Assembly: GCF_010993745.1 (NCBI RefSeq)
Contig: NZ_WOTN01000001.1
Span: forward strand, 747,235-811,234
Length of the DNA stretch: 64,000 nt
Source of the DNA: Fodinicola acaciae
GTDB lineage: Bacteria > Actinomycetota > Actinomycetes > Mycobacteriales > HKI-0501
Direction of reading: 5' to 3'
Part shown: piece after piece, positions 1 to 7,582 of the stretch
Layout of the letters: each line of letters begins with the position of its first letter
Position numbering within the stretch: the first letter of the stretch is position 1
Translations under genes and position numbers: made by a program
Notes under the pieces: generated by a model
What the model was told of the DNA's origin: nothing
Seen by the model: only the letters and a program-made list of their open reading frames with translations
The model's database searches: none

Positions 1-1078
1 CCTCGGTCCAGCCCTGCGGCAGCTCGCGCTTGGAGAGCCGGTCGTGCAGTGCCTTGCGCTGCGGGTTGTCGGCGGCCCATTTGTCGTACGCCTGCTGCCA
101 TTTCTGGCGTGCGGCCTGGCCGCGGTCGATGACCTTGCGCGCGTGCGCGATGACCTTCTCGTCGACGTCGAAGGACTTGTCCGGGTCGAAACCGAGGACC
201 TTCTTGGTGGCCGCGACCTCCTCGGCGCCGAGCGCGGCGCCGTGGGCCTTGCCGGTGTTCTGCAGCTTCGGCGCCGGCCAGCCGATGATCGTACGCAGCA
301 CGATCAGCGACGGCTTCGCGGTCTCGGCTTTGGCGGCCAGGATCGCATCGTTGAGCGCCGGCACGTCCTCGTGATAGCCGTTGCCGCCCTTGGTCCAGTC
401 GACGGTCTGCACGTGCCAGCCGTACGCCTCGTAGCGCTTGGCCACGTCCTCGCTGAAGGCGATGTTGGTGTCGTCCTCGATGGAGATCTTGTTGTCGTCG
501 TAGATCAGCGTCAGGTTGCCCAGCTGCTGATGGCCGGCCAGCGAGGATGCCTCCGCGCTGACACCTTCCTCCAGGTCACCGTCACCGCAGAACGCGTAGA
601 TCTGGTGGTCGAAGGGGCTCTGGCCGGGCTCGGCGTCCGGGTCGTACAGGCCACGCTCGCGGCGGGCCGCCATCGCCATGCCGACCGCGTTGCCGACGCC
701 CTGGCCGAGCGGACCGGTCGTGGTCTCCACCCCGGCGGTGTGACCGTGCTCGGGGTGACCGGGGGTCAGGCTGCCCCACTTGCGCAGGTTTTCCAGGTCC
801 ACCAGCTCCAGGCCGTAGCCGGACAGGTAGAGCTGGATGTAGAGAGTCAGGCTGGAATGACCGTTGGACAACACGAAACGGTCCCGGCCGGTCCAGTCCG
901 GAGCGGTCGGATCATGTCGCAAGATGCGCTGGAAGAGCAGGTACGCGGCCGGCGCGAGGCTCATCGCCGTACCAGGATGACCGTTGCCGGTCCTCTGCAC
1001 GGCGTCGGCCGCGAGGACGCGGATGGTGTCTACGGCACGCTGGTCCAGATCCGACCAGTCGAGGTTTGCGTCGGCCAC
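1..1078 (-). CDS. tkt: Transketolase, N-terminal part (runs off left edge)
   Basis: Thiamine-diphosphate enzyme of the pentose phosphate pathway that moves two-carbon ketol units between sugar phosphates. The minus strand encodes about 359 residues from a GTG at 1078, preceded by AGGAG six bases upstream. The N-terminal pyrophosphate-binding half is clear: NGHPG near residue 32, a GHPEHGHTAGVE segment, the ThDP motif GDGDLEEG followed by DDNKIS, and IIGWPAPKLQNT. The gene continues beyond position 1, so only about half is visible. It diverges from the FKBP gene across 202 bp. tkt beside ctaB matches the actinobacterial order known from M. tuberculosis (Rv1449c/Rv1451). Identification is secure. 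Confidence 0.96.
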   Translation of the reverse strand, partial: MADANLDWSDLDQRAVDTIRVLAADAVQRTGNGHPGTAMSLAPAAYLLFQRILRHDPTAPDWTGRDRFVLSNGHSSLTLYIQLYLSGYGLELVDLENLRKWGSLTPGHPEHGHTAGVETTTGPLGQGVGNAVGMAMAARRERGLYDPDAEPGQSPFDHQIYAFCGDGDLEEGVSAEASSLAGHQQLGNLTLIYDDNKISIEDDTNIAFSEDVAKRYEAYGWHVQTVDWTKGGNGYHEDVPALNDAILAAKAETAKPSLIVLRTIIGWPAPKLQNTGKAHGAALGAEEVAATKKVLGFDPDKSFDVDEKVIAHARKVIDRGQAARQKWQQAYDKWAADNPQRKALHDRLSKRELPQGWTE

Positions 1079-1280
1079 GATTGCTCCTGCTCAGAAGGGC
1101 TGTTGTCCTACGGTTTCGTACCCGGTTTCGACCCTACCGAGGATCCGTGTGCTCGCCAGATCAGGGCACGCCGGAGGGCCGACTCTTGGATCACATGTCG
1201 ACAGTTGTTCCCGCACGGTCCACCGACTATGCCGGGTCATACACTTTCCGACGCTACGAAACCGCGAAGAAGGAGCTGGC

Positions 1281-1655
1281 ATGGCGCTGGAGAAGCCCGA
1301 GATCGATCGTCCGGACGGTCCGGCGCCCGACTACCTCGACATCGAGGACGTCGTGGTGGGGGACGGTGCCGAGGCCACCAAAGGCAACAACGTCACGGTG
1401 CACTACGTCGGCGTCGCGCACTCCACCGGCGAGGAGTTCGACGCCTCCTGGAACCGCGGCGAGCCGTTCACCTTTCCGCTCGGCGGCGGACGGGTCATCA
1501 AGGGCTGGGACATGGGTGTGCAGGGGATGAAGGTCGGTGGCCGGCGCAAGCTGGTGATCCCGGCGCACCTCGGCTACGGCAATCGCGGCGCCGGCGCGGC
1601 CATCCGGCCCGGTGAGACGCTGATCTTCGTGGTCGACCTGCTGAGTGTCGGCTGA
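1281..1655 (+). CDS. FKBP-type peptidyl-prolyl cis-trans isomerase
   Basis: A 124-residue single-domain FKBP that speeds cis-trans isomerisation of proline bonds during folding. It has the FKBP core in order: VTVHYVG, a central strand with GEPFTFPLGGGRVIKGWD, and VGGRRKLVIPAHLGYG followed by GETLIFVVDLL. No signal peptide or lipobox is present, so it should be cytoplasmic. The ATG at 1281 is chosen over earlier in-frame codons because AAGGAG lies six bases upstream and the family is usually 110-125 residues. It is the only gene between divergent tkt and the ctaB leader. Confidence 0.94.
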   Translation: MALEKPEIDRPDGPAPDYLDIEDVVVGDGAEATKGNNVTVHYVGVAHSTGEEFDASWNRGEPFTFPLGGGRVIKGWDMGVQGMKVGGRRKLVIPAHLGYGNRGAGAAIRPGETLIFVVDLLSVG

Positions 1656-1682
1656 CCCCGGCAGACGTGGTCGGAAACCTGG

Positions 1683-1699
1683 TACTACGATCTGTAGAA
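1683..1699. promoter_or_regulatory. BlaI/CopY-like operator palindrome before ctaB
   Basis: TACTACGATCTGTAGAA is a 17-bp palindrome with a single mismatch, with CTAC and GTAG arms around a 5-nt centre. It resembles the TACTACA-N-TGTAGTA operators of the BlaI/MecI/CopY winged-helix family. TGTAGA inside it could be the -10 of the ctaB promoter, so a bound repressor would block RNA polymerase. No blaI-type gene lies in this window. The match is by eye; binding is inferred. Confidence 0.45.
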
Positions 1700-1725
1700 C
1701 ACGGTCGACCGTTCGGGAGAGGGCG

Positions 1726-1779
1726 ATGAGCTACCCAGCAGCTGAGCTCCACCTTCGGAGTTCGGTGGCGTCCGCGTGA
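1726..1779 (+). CDS. 17-codon leader ORF overlapping ctaB
   Basis: A short ORF ([17 protein letters not shown]) opens with ATG eight bases after a strong ribosome-binding site, GGGAGAGGG. Its TGA stop at 1777-1779 overlaps the GTG start of ctaB (1776) as GTGA. The ctaB GTG has no comparable ribosome-binding site, so ctaB translation is plausibly coupled to reading this ORF. The peptide itself has no recognisable motif. Whether it is only a coupler or senses something is unknown. Confidence 0.5.
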   Translation: MSYPAAELHLRSSVASA

Positions 1780-2723
1780 CCGCGGTCTCCGACCAGAGCG
1801 CAGCTCCGGCGCCACCCTCGCAACCGGAACACGTCGCCACGCCGGCGCCGCGCACTTTCGGCACGGTCGTACGCGGATATGTCGCGCTGACCAAGCCGCG
1901 GATCATCGAGCTCCTGCTGATCACCACGGTGCCGGCGATGTTCATGGCCGCGCACGGCCTGCCGCCGCTGTTCACCGCCGTCGCCACCCTGGTCGGCGGC
2001 ACCCTGGCCGCCGGCAGCGCGAACGTACTGAACTGCTACATCGACCGCGACATCGACCAGCTCATGTCGCGTACGTCCCGCCGGCCGCTGCCACAGGGCC
2101 TCATCTCGCCACGCAGCGCGCTCACTTTCGGCCTGGTCCTCGGCGCCGTCGCGGCCCTGCTGTTGTGGTTCACCACCAACCCGCTCGCGACCGCGCTGTC
2201 GATCGGCGCCAACCTCTACTACGTGCTGATCTACACGCTGCTGCTCAAGCGGCGCACGGCACAGAACACCTTCTGGGGCGGCATCTGCGGCGCCGCCCCG
2301 GTCCTCATCGGCTGGGCCGCCGTGACCGGCACGCTGTCGTGGTCGGCGTGGGCCTTCTTCGCTATCGTCTTCTTCTGGCAGATGCCACACTTCTGGGCGC
2401 TGGCAATGAAATTCAAGAAAGACTATGCCGCCGCCGGCGTGCCGATGCTCCCCGTGGTCGCCAAACCAATGCGCGTCGCGGTCGAGATCGTCGCATACTC
2501 CTGGCTGATGGTCGCCGCCTCGATCGCCCTGTGGGTCGTCGGAATGAGCTGGATCTACGGCCTCGTCGCCGTCGCGCTCGGCGGATGGTTCCTGATCGAC
2601 GCTCATCGACTGTTTGTGCAGGTCAGCCGCGGTGAGCGTATCCGTCCCATGCGACTTTTCCATCTTTCTATTACGTATTTGACGGTGCTTTCTGTTGCGA
2701 TCACGGTTGATGCGTTGATCTGA
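1776..2723 (+). CDS. ctaB: Protoheme IX farnesyltransferase (heme O synthase)
   Basis: UbiA-family membrane prenyltransferase that attaches farnesyl to heme b to make heme O, the precursor of heme A in aa3 oxidases. The 315-residue protein has about nine membrane spans. Characteristic motifs are [15 protein letters not shown] (about residues 39-53), the Asp-rich NCYIDRDID at 86-94 followed by [17 protein letters not shown] in mid-protein, and [22 protein letters not shown]. The GTG start at 1776 overlaps the stop of a leader ORF. The partner ctaA lies about 5 kb downstream on the other strand. Identification is secure. Confidence 0.96.
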   Translation: MTAVSDQSAAPAPPSQPEHVATPAPRTFGTVVRGYVALTKPRIIELLLITTVPAMFMAAHGLPPLFTAVATLVGGTLAAGSANVLNCYIDRDIDQLMSRTSRRPLPQGLISPRSALTFGLVLGAVAALLLWFTTNPLATALSIGANLYYVLIYTLLLKRRTAQNTFWGGICGAAPVLIGWAAVTGTLSWSAWAFFAIVFFWQMPHFWALAMKFKKDYAAAGVPMLPVVAKPMRVAVEIVAYSWLMVAASIALWVVGMSWIYGLVAVALGGWFLIDAHRLFVQVSRGERIRPMRLFHLSITYLTVLSVAITVDALI

Positions 2724-2765
2724 GCGGGTCGGGTTTCCCCGTTTTCTTGCGTTTGGGGGTGGTGG

Positions 2766-2819
2766 CGCCTGCGCGGCGGGCGCTCCTGCGCGGAGGGCGA
2801 CCTCAAGGGGAGGGGCGCG
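2766..2819 (-). repeat. 54-bp dispersed palindromic element, copy A
   Basis: On the minus strand this segment matches 52 of 54 bases of copy B (3441-3494) and is inverted to it. It contains CTTGAGGTCGCCC followed by two small hairpin units, CTCCGCGCAGGAG and GCGCCCGCCGCGCAGGCG. A third copy is at 50112-50165. Size, hairpins and intergenic position resemble REP/BIME-type elements; the family itself is not one I recognise. Confidence 0.85.
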
Positions 2820-2968
2820 CGGGATTTCGTTGTTGGTTGGGTTGGGTGCCGCGCGTGCGGTTGGGTTTGTGGGTGTGGTCCGGTTTGTGGCTGGGGTTCG
2901 CCGGAGGTGCAGTGGCGTCCCGGTAGGTGGCGTGAAGGTCCAGTATGTGGGACGAGAAGGCGTGTGGA

Positions 2969-2999
2969 GCGCTAAATGTCCGGCTTGTGAAGGTCGCTG
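2969..2999 (+). repeat. Dispersed motif GCGCTAAATGTC
   Basis: The 12-mer GCGCTAAATGTC at 2969-2980 recurs exactly on the minus strand at 50077-50088, and its first ten bases recur at 45096-45105. All three are intergenic. AT-rich words such as TAAAT are uncommon in this GC-rich window. The flank CGGCTTGTGAAGG resembles the flank of the other copies only loosely. Confidence 0.6.
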
Positions 3000-3130
3000 A
3001 TGGCATGAATGTCGAGTTACTAGCGTTGGACGCAAGAAACAAGGCTTTCACGCCGCCCCGGTCAGCGGTTGCTGTGACGGGTGTGACTGCTGAGGCTGAC
3101 AATGCTGTTGTGACTACTCGGCTGCGATAA

Positions 3131-3176
3131 ATGTCCGTTTTGATGTCTTGTTAAACAAGTATTACGCAGTCAGTCG
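3131..3176 (+). repeat. Second dispersed motif, copy shared with 49898-49944
   Basis: Begins ATGTCCGTTTTG and includes the perfect palindrome CTTGTTAAACAAG, then TATTACGCAGTCAGTCGC. The stretch at 49898-49944 has the same layout (ATGTCTGTTTTG, a palindrome around CTTGTTGGGCAA, TTACGCGGCCAGCCGC) in the same orientation. TGTCCGTTTTG also occurs at 47124-47134, next to TTGTCAGACAA. Function unknown. Confidence 0.6.
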
Positions 3177-3231
3177 CACCAGCACGATCGTTTGGCGTCC
3201 ATATCGACGGGTTGCTTCCCGCACGTGACCT

Positions 3232-3378
3232 GGCTTGCTCGTTCTCCCCGTCGGCGGGCGCAGCCAACCACATTTTCGGAGGGGCCGCCGCCAAACAAAC
3301 GCAACCACCCTCCCAAGCTCGGCGGCCCCTCCGAAAATGTGGTTCCCTCCGGGCGCCGACGGGGAGAACGAGCAAGCC
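3232..3378. repeat. Near-perfect inverted repeat, 59-bp arms, 29-nt loop
   Basis: The left arm (3232-3290) begins GGCTTGCTCGTTCTCCCCG and ends CGGAGGGGCCGCCG. The right arm (3320-3378) is its reverse complement apart from a short mismatched patch near the middle, where the spacing shifts by about one base. The 29-nt spacer is AC-rich. Either transcript strand would fold into one very long hairpin. There is no transposase gene nearby. It could be a MITE-like remnant, a strong terminator or a structured RNA. Confidence 0.9.
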
Positions 3379-3440
3379 TAGAAAACCCAGCCCCGCACGA
3401 AACCGCCACCCGCACCCCCATGCACACCGATTGGCATCCA

Positions 3441-3494
3441 CGCGCCCCCTCCCTTGAGGTCGCCCTCCGCGCAGGAGCGCCCGCCGCGCAGGCG
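3441..3494 (+). repeat. 54-bp dispersed palindromic element, copy B
   Basis: Starts CGCGCCCCCTCCCTTGAGG and ends CCGCCGCGCAGGCG. It is inverted to copy A (52/54 matches) and parallel to copy C at 50112-50165 (50/54). Homology to copy C extends a few bases left (GGCATCC against GGCGTCC) and right into GAAAA and an AC-rich tail. Confidence 0.88.
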
Positions 3495-3830
3495 AAAACC
3501 CAACCACCAACCCAACGCAACAAAGCAGAAAGCCCAACCACTTTCCCAACGCATCAACCAAGAGACGCAACCACCTCCCCGCGCACCAATCGGAGAACGC
3601 AACCACCTCCCACCCCCAACAATCAGAAAATCGGGCCTGTCCCACCGCAACAACCAGAAACGCAACAACCCTCCCTCAACACAAACGGCCGGCGCGGCAA
3701 CCACCTCCTCCATCGCAACACAACAGTCACAGTCCTTCTCCTTCGCAGCGCGAGGCACCACAACCACCTCTCATCGCGCCCCAAAGCGCCGCACCTGCCA
3801 CCAGGAAGTCACAACCACCTCCCGGCGGTA
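3495..3830 (+). repeat. AC-rich, G-poor tract with CAACCACCTC repeats
   Basis: The plus strand here is strongly depleted in G. The word CAACCACC followed by TCC or similar recurs at about 3569, 3601, 3701, 3759 and 3812, with an earlier one at 3302, at irregular spacing. A similar AC-rich tail follows copy C at 50166-50280, and both tails share GCGCACCAATC. It looks like the trailing part of the repeat element, not a gene. Confidence 0.65.
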
Positions 3831-3862
3831 GGGTTTGGGGCTGAATCGAGCGAGGGGGAGTG

Positions 3863-4753
3863 ATGGCGCGCCGTACGCGGGTGGCGTTGGTGACGTGTGC
3901 CGAGTTGCCGGACGCCGACCCGGACGACCGGAAGGTGTTGTATCCGCTGACTCGGCGGGGGATCGACACCGACATCGTGGTCTGGGACGACAGGACCGTT
4001 GACTGGGACAGCTACCACCTGGTGGTGTTGCGGTCGGTGTGGGACTACACGCGCCGGCCGGACGAGTTTGTGACGTGGGCCGAGCGGGTGGCGCGGTTGG
4101 CGAATCCGGCCGACGTGGTGCGGTGGAACACCGACAAGCGCTATTTGCTTGAGTTGGCAAAGAAACAGCTGCCGGTGGTGCCGACGACCTGGCTGGAGCC
4201 GGGGGATGGCATCGTGTTGCCGGCGTCCGGTGAGTACGTGGTGAAGCCGTCGGTCGGGGCCGGCTCGCTGGACACCGGTCGTTATCGCGCCGACGACGAG
4301 GAGCAGGTCGCGGCGGCGAGGAAGCATGCCAACCGGTTGCTCGGCGCGCGCCGGCGGGTCATGGTGCAGCCGTATCTGTCCGAAGTGGACGCTCACGGCG
4401 AGAACGCTTTGCTTTTCTTCGGTGGAAAGTTCAGTCACGCGGTGACCAAGGCGGCGATGCTCGAGGGGCCGGCGACGCAGATCGACGGACTCTACAAGCC
4501 GGAGCGCATCACACCGTACGAGGCATCCAGGACCGAGCGTGCGCTGGCCGAGCGGGTGTTGGCGGCGATCCCGGGCGGCCCGGAGCGGCTGTTGTACGCG
4601 CGCGTCGACATGATCCCGACGAAGGACGGGCCGGTCGTGCTTGAGTTGGAGCTGACCGAGCCGTCGCTCTTCCTCGGCTACTCCGACGGCGCGCCGGAGC
4701 GCTTCGCCGACGCCGTCGTCGAGGCACTGGAGGTTGACCTCAAGATTGGTTGA
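3863..4753 (+). CDS. ATP-grasp family ligase, DcsG-like
   Basis: A 296-residue ATP-grasp protein. It opens with RVALVTCAELPDADPDD, followed by a pre-ATP-grasp domain with WDYTRRPDEF and NPADVVRWNTDKRYLLELA, then the ATP-binding part with EYVVKPSVGAGS and MVQPYLSEVDAHGENALLFF, and a metal-binding end VLELELTEPSLFLG. This layout matches the family containing DcsG, the O-ureido-D-serine cyclo-ligase of D-cycloserine biosynthesis, but most members are uncharacterised and no other dcs gene is present. The ATG at 3863 is used; a GTG at 3860 is immediately upstream, behind GAGGGGGAG. The real substrate is unknown. Confidence 0.85.
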   Translation: MARRTRVALVTCAELPDADPDDRKVLYPLTRRGIDTDIVVWDDRTVDWDSYHLVVLRSVWDYTRRPDEFVTWAERVARLANPADVVRWNTDKRYLLELAKKQLPVVPTTWLEPGDGIVLPASGEYVVKPSVGAGSLDTGRYRADDEEQVAAARKHANRLLGARRRVMVQPYLSEVDAHGENALLFFGGKFSHAVTKAAMLEGPATQIDGLYKPERITPYEASRTERALAERVLAAIPGGPERLLYARVDMIPTKDGPVVLELELTEPSLFLGYSDGAPERFADAVVEALEVDLKIG

Positions 4754-4869
4754 GGTCGCATCCTGAGCTGGTACGGAACTGTCGTACCGCCGGCATACCG
4801 TGGGGAATGCGGTGGCCGGCGGCGACGTTGAGCCGCCAGCACAGGAAATCGGGGTTGAGGGAAGTGTCG

Positions 4870-6768
4870 ATGGATCCGGGAATGTCCGGCTGGCAGATGA
4901 TGCAGGCAGCCGAGAAACGCAGCGCGTTGACCAAGGAGAAGCGTCCTGGTCGGCGGACGGCGCTGCGCATCATGCGTTATGCGCGACCGTACGGTTGGGA
5001 GATCGCCGTCTTCCTCGGCACGGTCGCGGCCTCGGCGGTGATCGGGGTGGCGACACCGGTGCTGGCCGGCCAGGTGGTCAACGCGATCACCGGCCACGGC
5101 GCGCTGTCGTTCGTGTTGTGGCTGGCGGCGGCGATCGCCGGCCTGGCGGTGCTGGACGCGGGCCTGTCGGTGCTGCAGCGCTGGCACTCCGCGCGCATCG
5201 GCGAGGGCATCATCCTCGACCTGCGTCGGTCGGTCTTCGAGCACGTCCAGCGGATGCCGATCGCGTTCTTCACGCGTACGCAGACCGGCGCGTTGGTCAG
5301 CCGGCTCAACAACGACGTGATCGGCGCACAGCGTGCCTTCACCTCGGTGTTGTCCGGTGTGGTGAGCAACGTGATCGCGCTGGTCCTGACGGTCGTGACC
5401 ATGCTGACGCTGTCATGGCAGATCACCCTGGTCGCTCTGGTTCTGCTGCCGGTCTTCGTCCTGCCGGCTCGCTGGGTCGGTCGCAAGCTGGCCGACATCA
5501 CCAGGAAGACGGCCAAGCTCAACGCCACGATGAACTCGACGATGACCGAGCGCTTCAACGTGGCCGGGGCTCTTCTGGTCAAGCTGTTCGGCGACCAGCG
5601 CGCCGAGGCGGAGGAGTTCGGCAGGGCCGCGTCGCAGGTGCATGACATGGGCGTACGCAGCGCGATGTACAGCCGCGCGTTGTTCGTCGCGCTGGGCCTG
5701 CTCACCGCGGTCGCCAGCGCCACCACCTACGGTCTCGGCGGCTGGCTGGCGCTGTCCAACGCGCTGTCCGCCGGCACGGTCGTCACGCTGGCGCTGCTGC
5801 TGACCCGGCTCTACGGTCCGATCACCGCGCTGTCCAACGTGCAGGTCGACGTGATGAGCGCCCTGGTGTCCTTCGAGCGGGTCTTCGAGGTGGTCGACCT
5901 GCCGCCGATGATCAGTGACAAGCCCGACGCCCAGGAGCTGCCGGCGATCCTGCCGGCCGACAAACCGGCGATCGTGTTCGACGACGTACGTTTCCGCTAT
6001 CCGTCCGCCGACGAGGTTTCGTTGGCATCGCTGGAAGATCTCGCCGTCGCCGAGCGTTCGTCCCACGCGGACGTGTTGCACGGCGTGTCCTTCGAGGCCT
6101 ATCCGGGCCAGCTGGTCGCGCTCGTCGGCCCGTCCGGTGCCGGCAAGACGACGATCAGCCAGCTGGTGTCGCGCATCTACGACGTCACCGGCGGCGCGGT
6201 GCGGGTCGGCGGCACGGACGTACGCGATCTGGCGCAGGAGTCGCTGCGGTCGGCGATCGGCGTGGTCACGCAGGACGCGCACATGTTCCACGACACCATC
6301 CGCGCCAACCTCGCATATGCCAGGCCGGAGGCCACCGAGTCCGACTTCTGGTCGGCGCTCGACCGCGCCCAGGTCGGCGATCTCGTACGCGCGCTGCCCG
6401 ACGGCCTCGACACGGTCGTCGGCGACCGCGGCTATCGCCTGTCCGGCGGCGAAAAGCAGCGGCTGGCGATCGCGCGGCTGCTGCTCAAGGCGCCGGCGAT
6501 CGTGGTGCTGGACGAGGCGACGGCACACCTCGACTCGGAGAGCGAGGCCGCCGTCCAGCGTGCTCTCGACGAGGCGCTGGCCGGGCGTACGGCCCTGGTG
6601 ATCGCACACCGGCTGTCGACCGTACGCAACGCCGACCAGATCCTCGTGCTGGAGGCGGGTGAGGTGGTCGAGCGCGGCACCCACGAGGCCCTGGTCGCGG
6701 CCAACGGGCTCTATGCCGAGCTCTACCACACCCAGTTCGCCGACTCGCCGGTCAAGGCGGTCAGCTGA
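4870..6768 (+). CDS. ABC exporter half-transporter (membrane domain fused to ATPase)
   Basis: A 632-residue type-I ABC exporter with an N-terminal six-helix membrane domain (about residues 40-340) and a C-terminal ATPase. Walker A is GPSGAGKTT, the signature is LSGGEKQR, Walker B is IVVLDEA and the H-loop is IAHRLST. It probably works as a homodimer that exports a lipid, peptide or drug; the substrate cannot be read from sequence. ATG 4870 is preferred to codons 40 residues upstream because GAGGGA sits about nine bases before it and the family starts near MSGWQMMQ. It overlaps the convergent oxidoreductase gene by 8 bp. Confidence 0.93.
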   Translation: MDPGMSGWQMMQAAEKRSALTKEKRPGRRTALRIMRYARPYGWEIAVFLGTVAASAVIGVATPVLAGQVVNAITGHGALSFVLWLAAAIAGLAVLDAGLSVLQRWHSARIGEGIILDLRRSVFEHVQRMPIAFFTRTQTGALVSRLNNDVIGAQRAFTSVLSGVVSNVIALVLTVVTMLTLSWQITLVALVLLPVFVLPARWVGRKLADITRKTAKLNATMNSTMTERFNVAGALLVKLFGDQRAEAEEFGRAASQVHDMGVRSAMYSRALFVALGLLTAVASATTYGLGGWLALSNALSAGTVVTLALLLTRLYGPITALSNVQVDVMSALVSFERVFEVVDLPPMISDKPDAQELPAILPADKPAIVFDDVRFRYPSADEVSLASLEDLAVAERSSHADVLHGVSFEAYPGQLVALVGPSGAGKTTISQLVSRIYDVTGGAVRVGGTDVRDLAQESLRSAIGVVTQDAHMFHDTIRANLAYARPEATESDFWSALDRAQVGDLVRALPDGLDTVVGDRGYRLSGGEKQRLAIARLLLKAPAIVVLDEATAHLDSESEAAVQRALDEALAGRTALVIAHRLSTVRNADQILVLEAGEVVERGTHEALVAANGLYAELYHTQFADSPVKAVS

Positions 6769-7582
6769 CGATCTGCGCCAGCTTGTCGAGGTGTCGCAGG
6801 GACTCGTCGCGGGGGAGGGTCGGCAGATAGAGCAGCACGCGCTCGACGCCGGCGCGTTCGTACGCGTCGATGTCCGGCGTGAGGCTGCGCTCGCCGTAGA
6901 TCGTCACCGGGATGTCCCGGCCGGCCTCGTCACGCATCGAGGCGATCGCGCCGGCGAGGTCGTCGGGCTGGCGGGTCGCGTTCGGCAGCCAGACATCGCC
7001 GAGCTCGGCGACGCGGCGGCGGGCTCGCTCGCCTTCGCCGCCGACGTAGATCGGCACGTGCGGCTGCTGCACCGGCTTCGGCCAGGCGAAAATCGGGTCG
7101 AAGTCGACGTGCTTGCCGTGGAACTCCGCCTGGTCCTTGGTCCAGATCTCCTTGATCGCGCGCAGCTGCTCGTCGAGCCGGGCGCCGCGCGTGGCTGGGT
7201 CGGTGCCGTGGTTACGCATCTCCTCGCGGTTCCAGCCGGCGCCGACACCGAAGGCGGCGCGACCGCCGGACACCAGGTCGAGGGTCGCCACCTCCTTGGC
7301 GGTGTGGATGGTGTCGCGCTGGATCACCAGCGCCACGCCGGTGCCGACGATCAGCCGCTCGGTGACCGCCGCGATGGCGGACAGCGCGACGAACGGGTCG
7401 AGCGTGCGGTAGTAGATCTCCGGCAGGTCGCCGCCACCGGGATACGGCGACTCGCGCCGCACCGGGATGTGGCTGTGCTCGGCGACGAAGATCGAGTCGA
7501 AGCCGCGTTCCTCGGCGGCGCGGCCGAGGTCGGCCGGCTGGATGCCGCGGTCGGTGATGAAGGTGGAGAGTCCGAATTTCAT
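6761..7582 (-). CDS. LLM-class F420-dependent oxidoreductase
   Basis: A 273-residue luciferase-like (beta/alpha)8-barrel flavin or F420 enzyme. The start MKFGLSTFITDRGIQPADLG, then ERGFDSIFVAEHSHIP, TERLIVGTGVALV, GAGWNREEMRNHG and PIYVGGEGERARRRVAE are typical of actinobacterial F420-dependent TIGR03619/TIGR03560-like members. The substrate is unknown. Its ATG (7582-7580) overlaps the TGA of ctaA as ATGA, so it is translated from the same message as ctaA. Confidence 0.9.
   Translation of the reverse strand: MKFGLSTFITDRGIQPADLGRAAEERGFDSIFVAEHSHIPVRRESPYPGGGDLPEIYYRTLDPFVALSAIAAVTERLIVGTGVALVIQRDTIHTAKEVATLDLVSGGRAAFGVGAGWNREEMRNHGTDPATRGARLDEQLRAIKEIWTKDQAEFHGKHVDFDPIFAWPKPVQQPHVPIYVGGEGERARRRVAELGDVWLPNATRQPDDLAGAIASMRDEAGRDIPVTIYGERSLTPDIDAYERAGVERVLLYLPTLPRDESLRHLDKLAQIVS

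Larger units (their letters stand above)
2724..3862. other. Gene-free, repeat-built intergenic tract
   Basis: About 1.1 kb without a credible gene. The left part of the plus strand (2745-2930) is rich in G and T. The right part (3380-3830) is rich in A and C and poor in G. Between them lie inverted copies of a 54-bp element, a 147-bp inverted repeat and short motifs also found at 49.9-50.1 kb. Long open frames cross this tract on both strands only because stop codons are rare in such skewed sequence. Their low-complexity Pro/Thr/Gln/Arg translations look non-coding. Confidence 0.8.

Noticed and set aside
984-1280. A longer FKBP protein starting at 984
   Set aside because: The extension runs into the divergent transketolase gene, and a strong ribosome-binding site sits before ATG 1281.
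1731-3035. A 434-codon open frame on the minus strand over ctaB and the repeat tract
   Set aside because: It lies antisense to a certain ctaB gene and has the low-complexity Arg/Gly/Gln makeup of GC-rich shadow frames.
3296-3830. CAACCACC repeats as a possible CRISPR array
   Set aside because: Repeats are only about 10 bases, vary, have irregular spacing and no cas genes nearby.
3192-3863. Long frames through 3.2-3.9 kb as genes for Pro/Thr-rich proteins
   Set aside because: All frames stay open because the strand is G-poor; translations cross the inverted repeat on both sides and have no start context.
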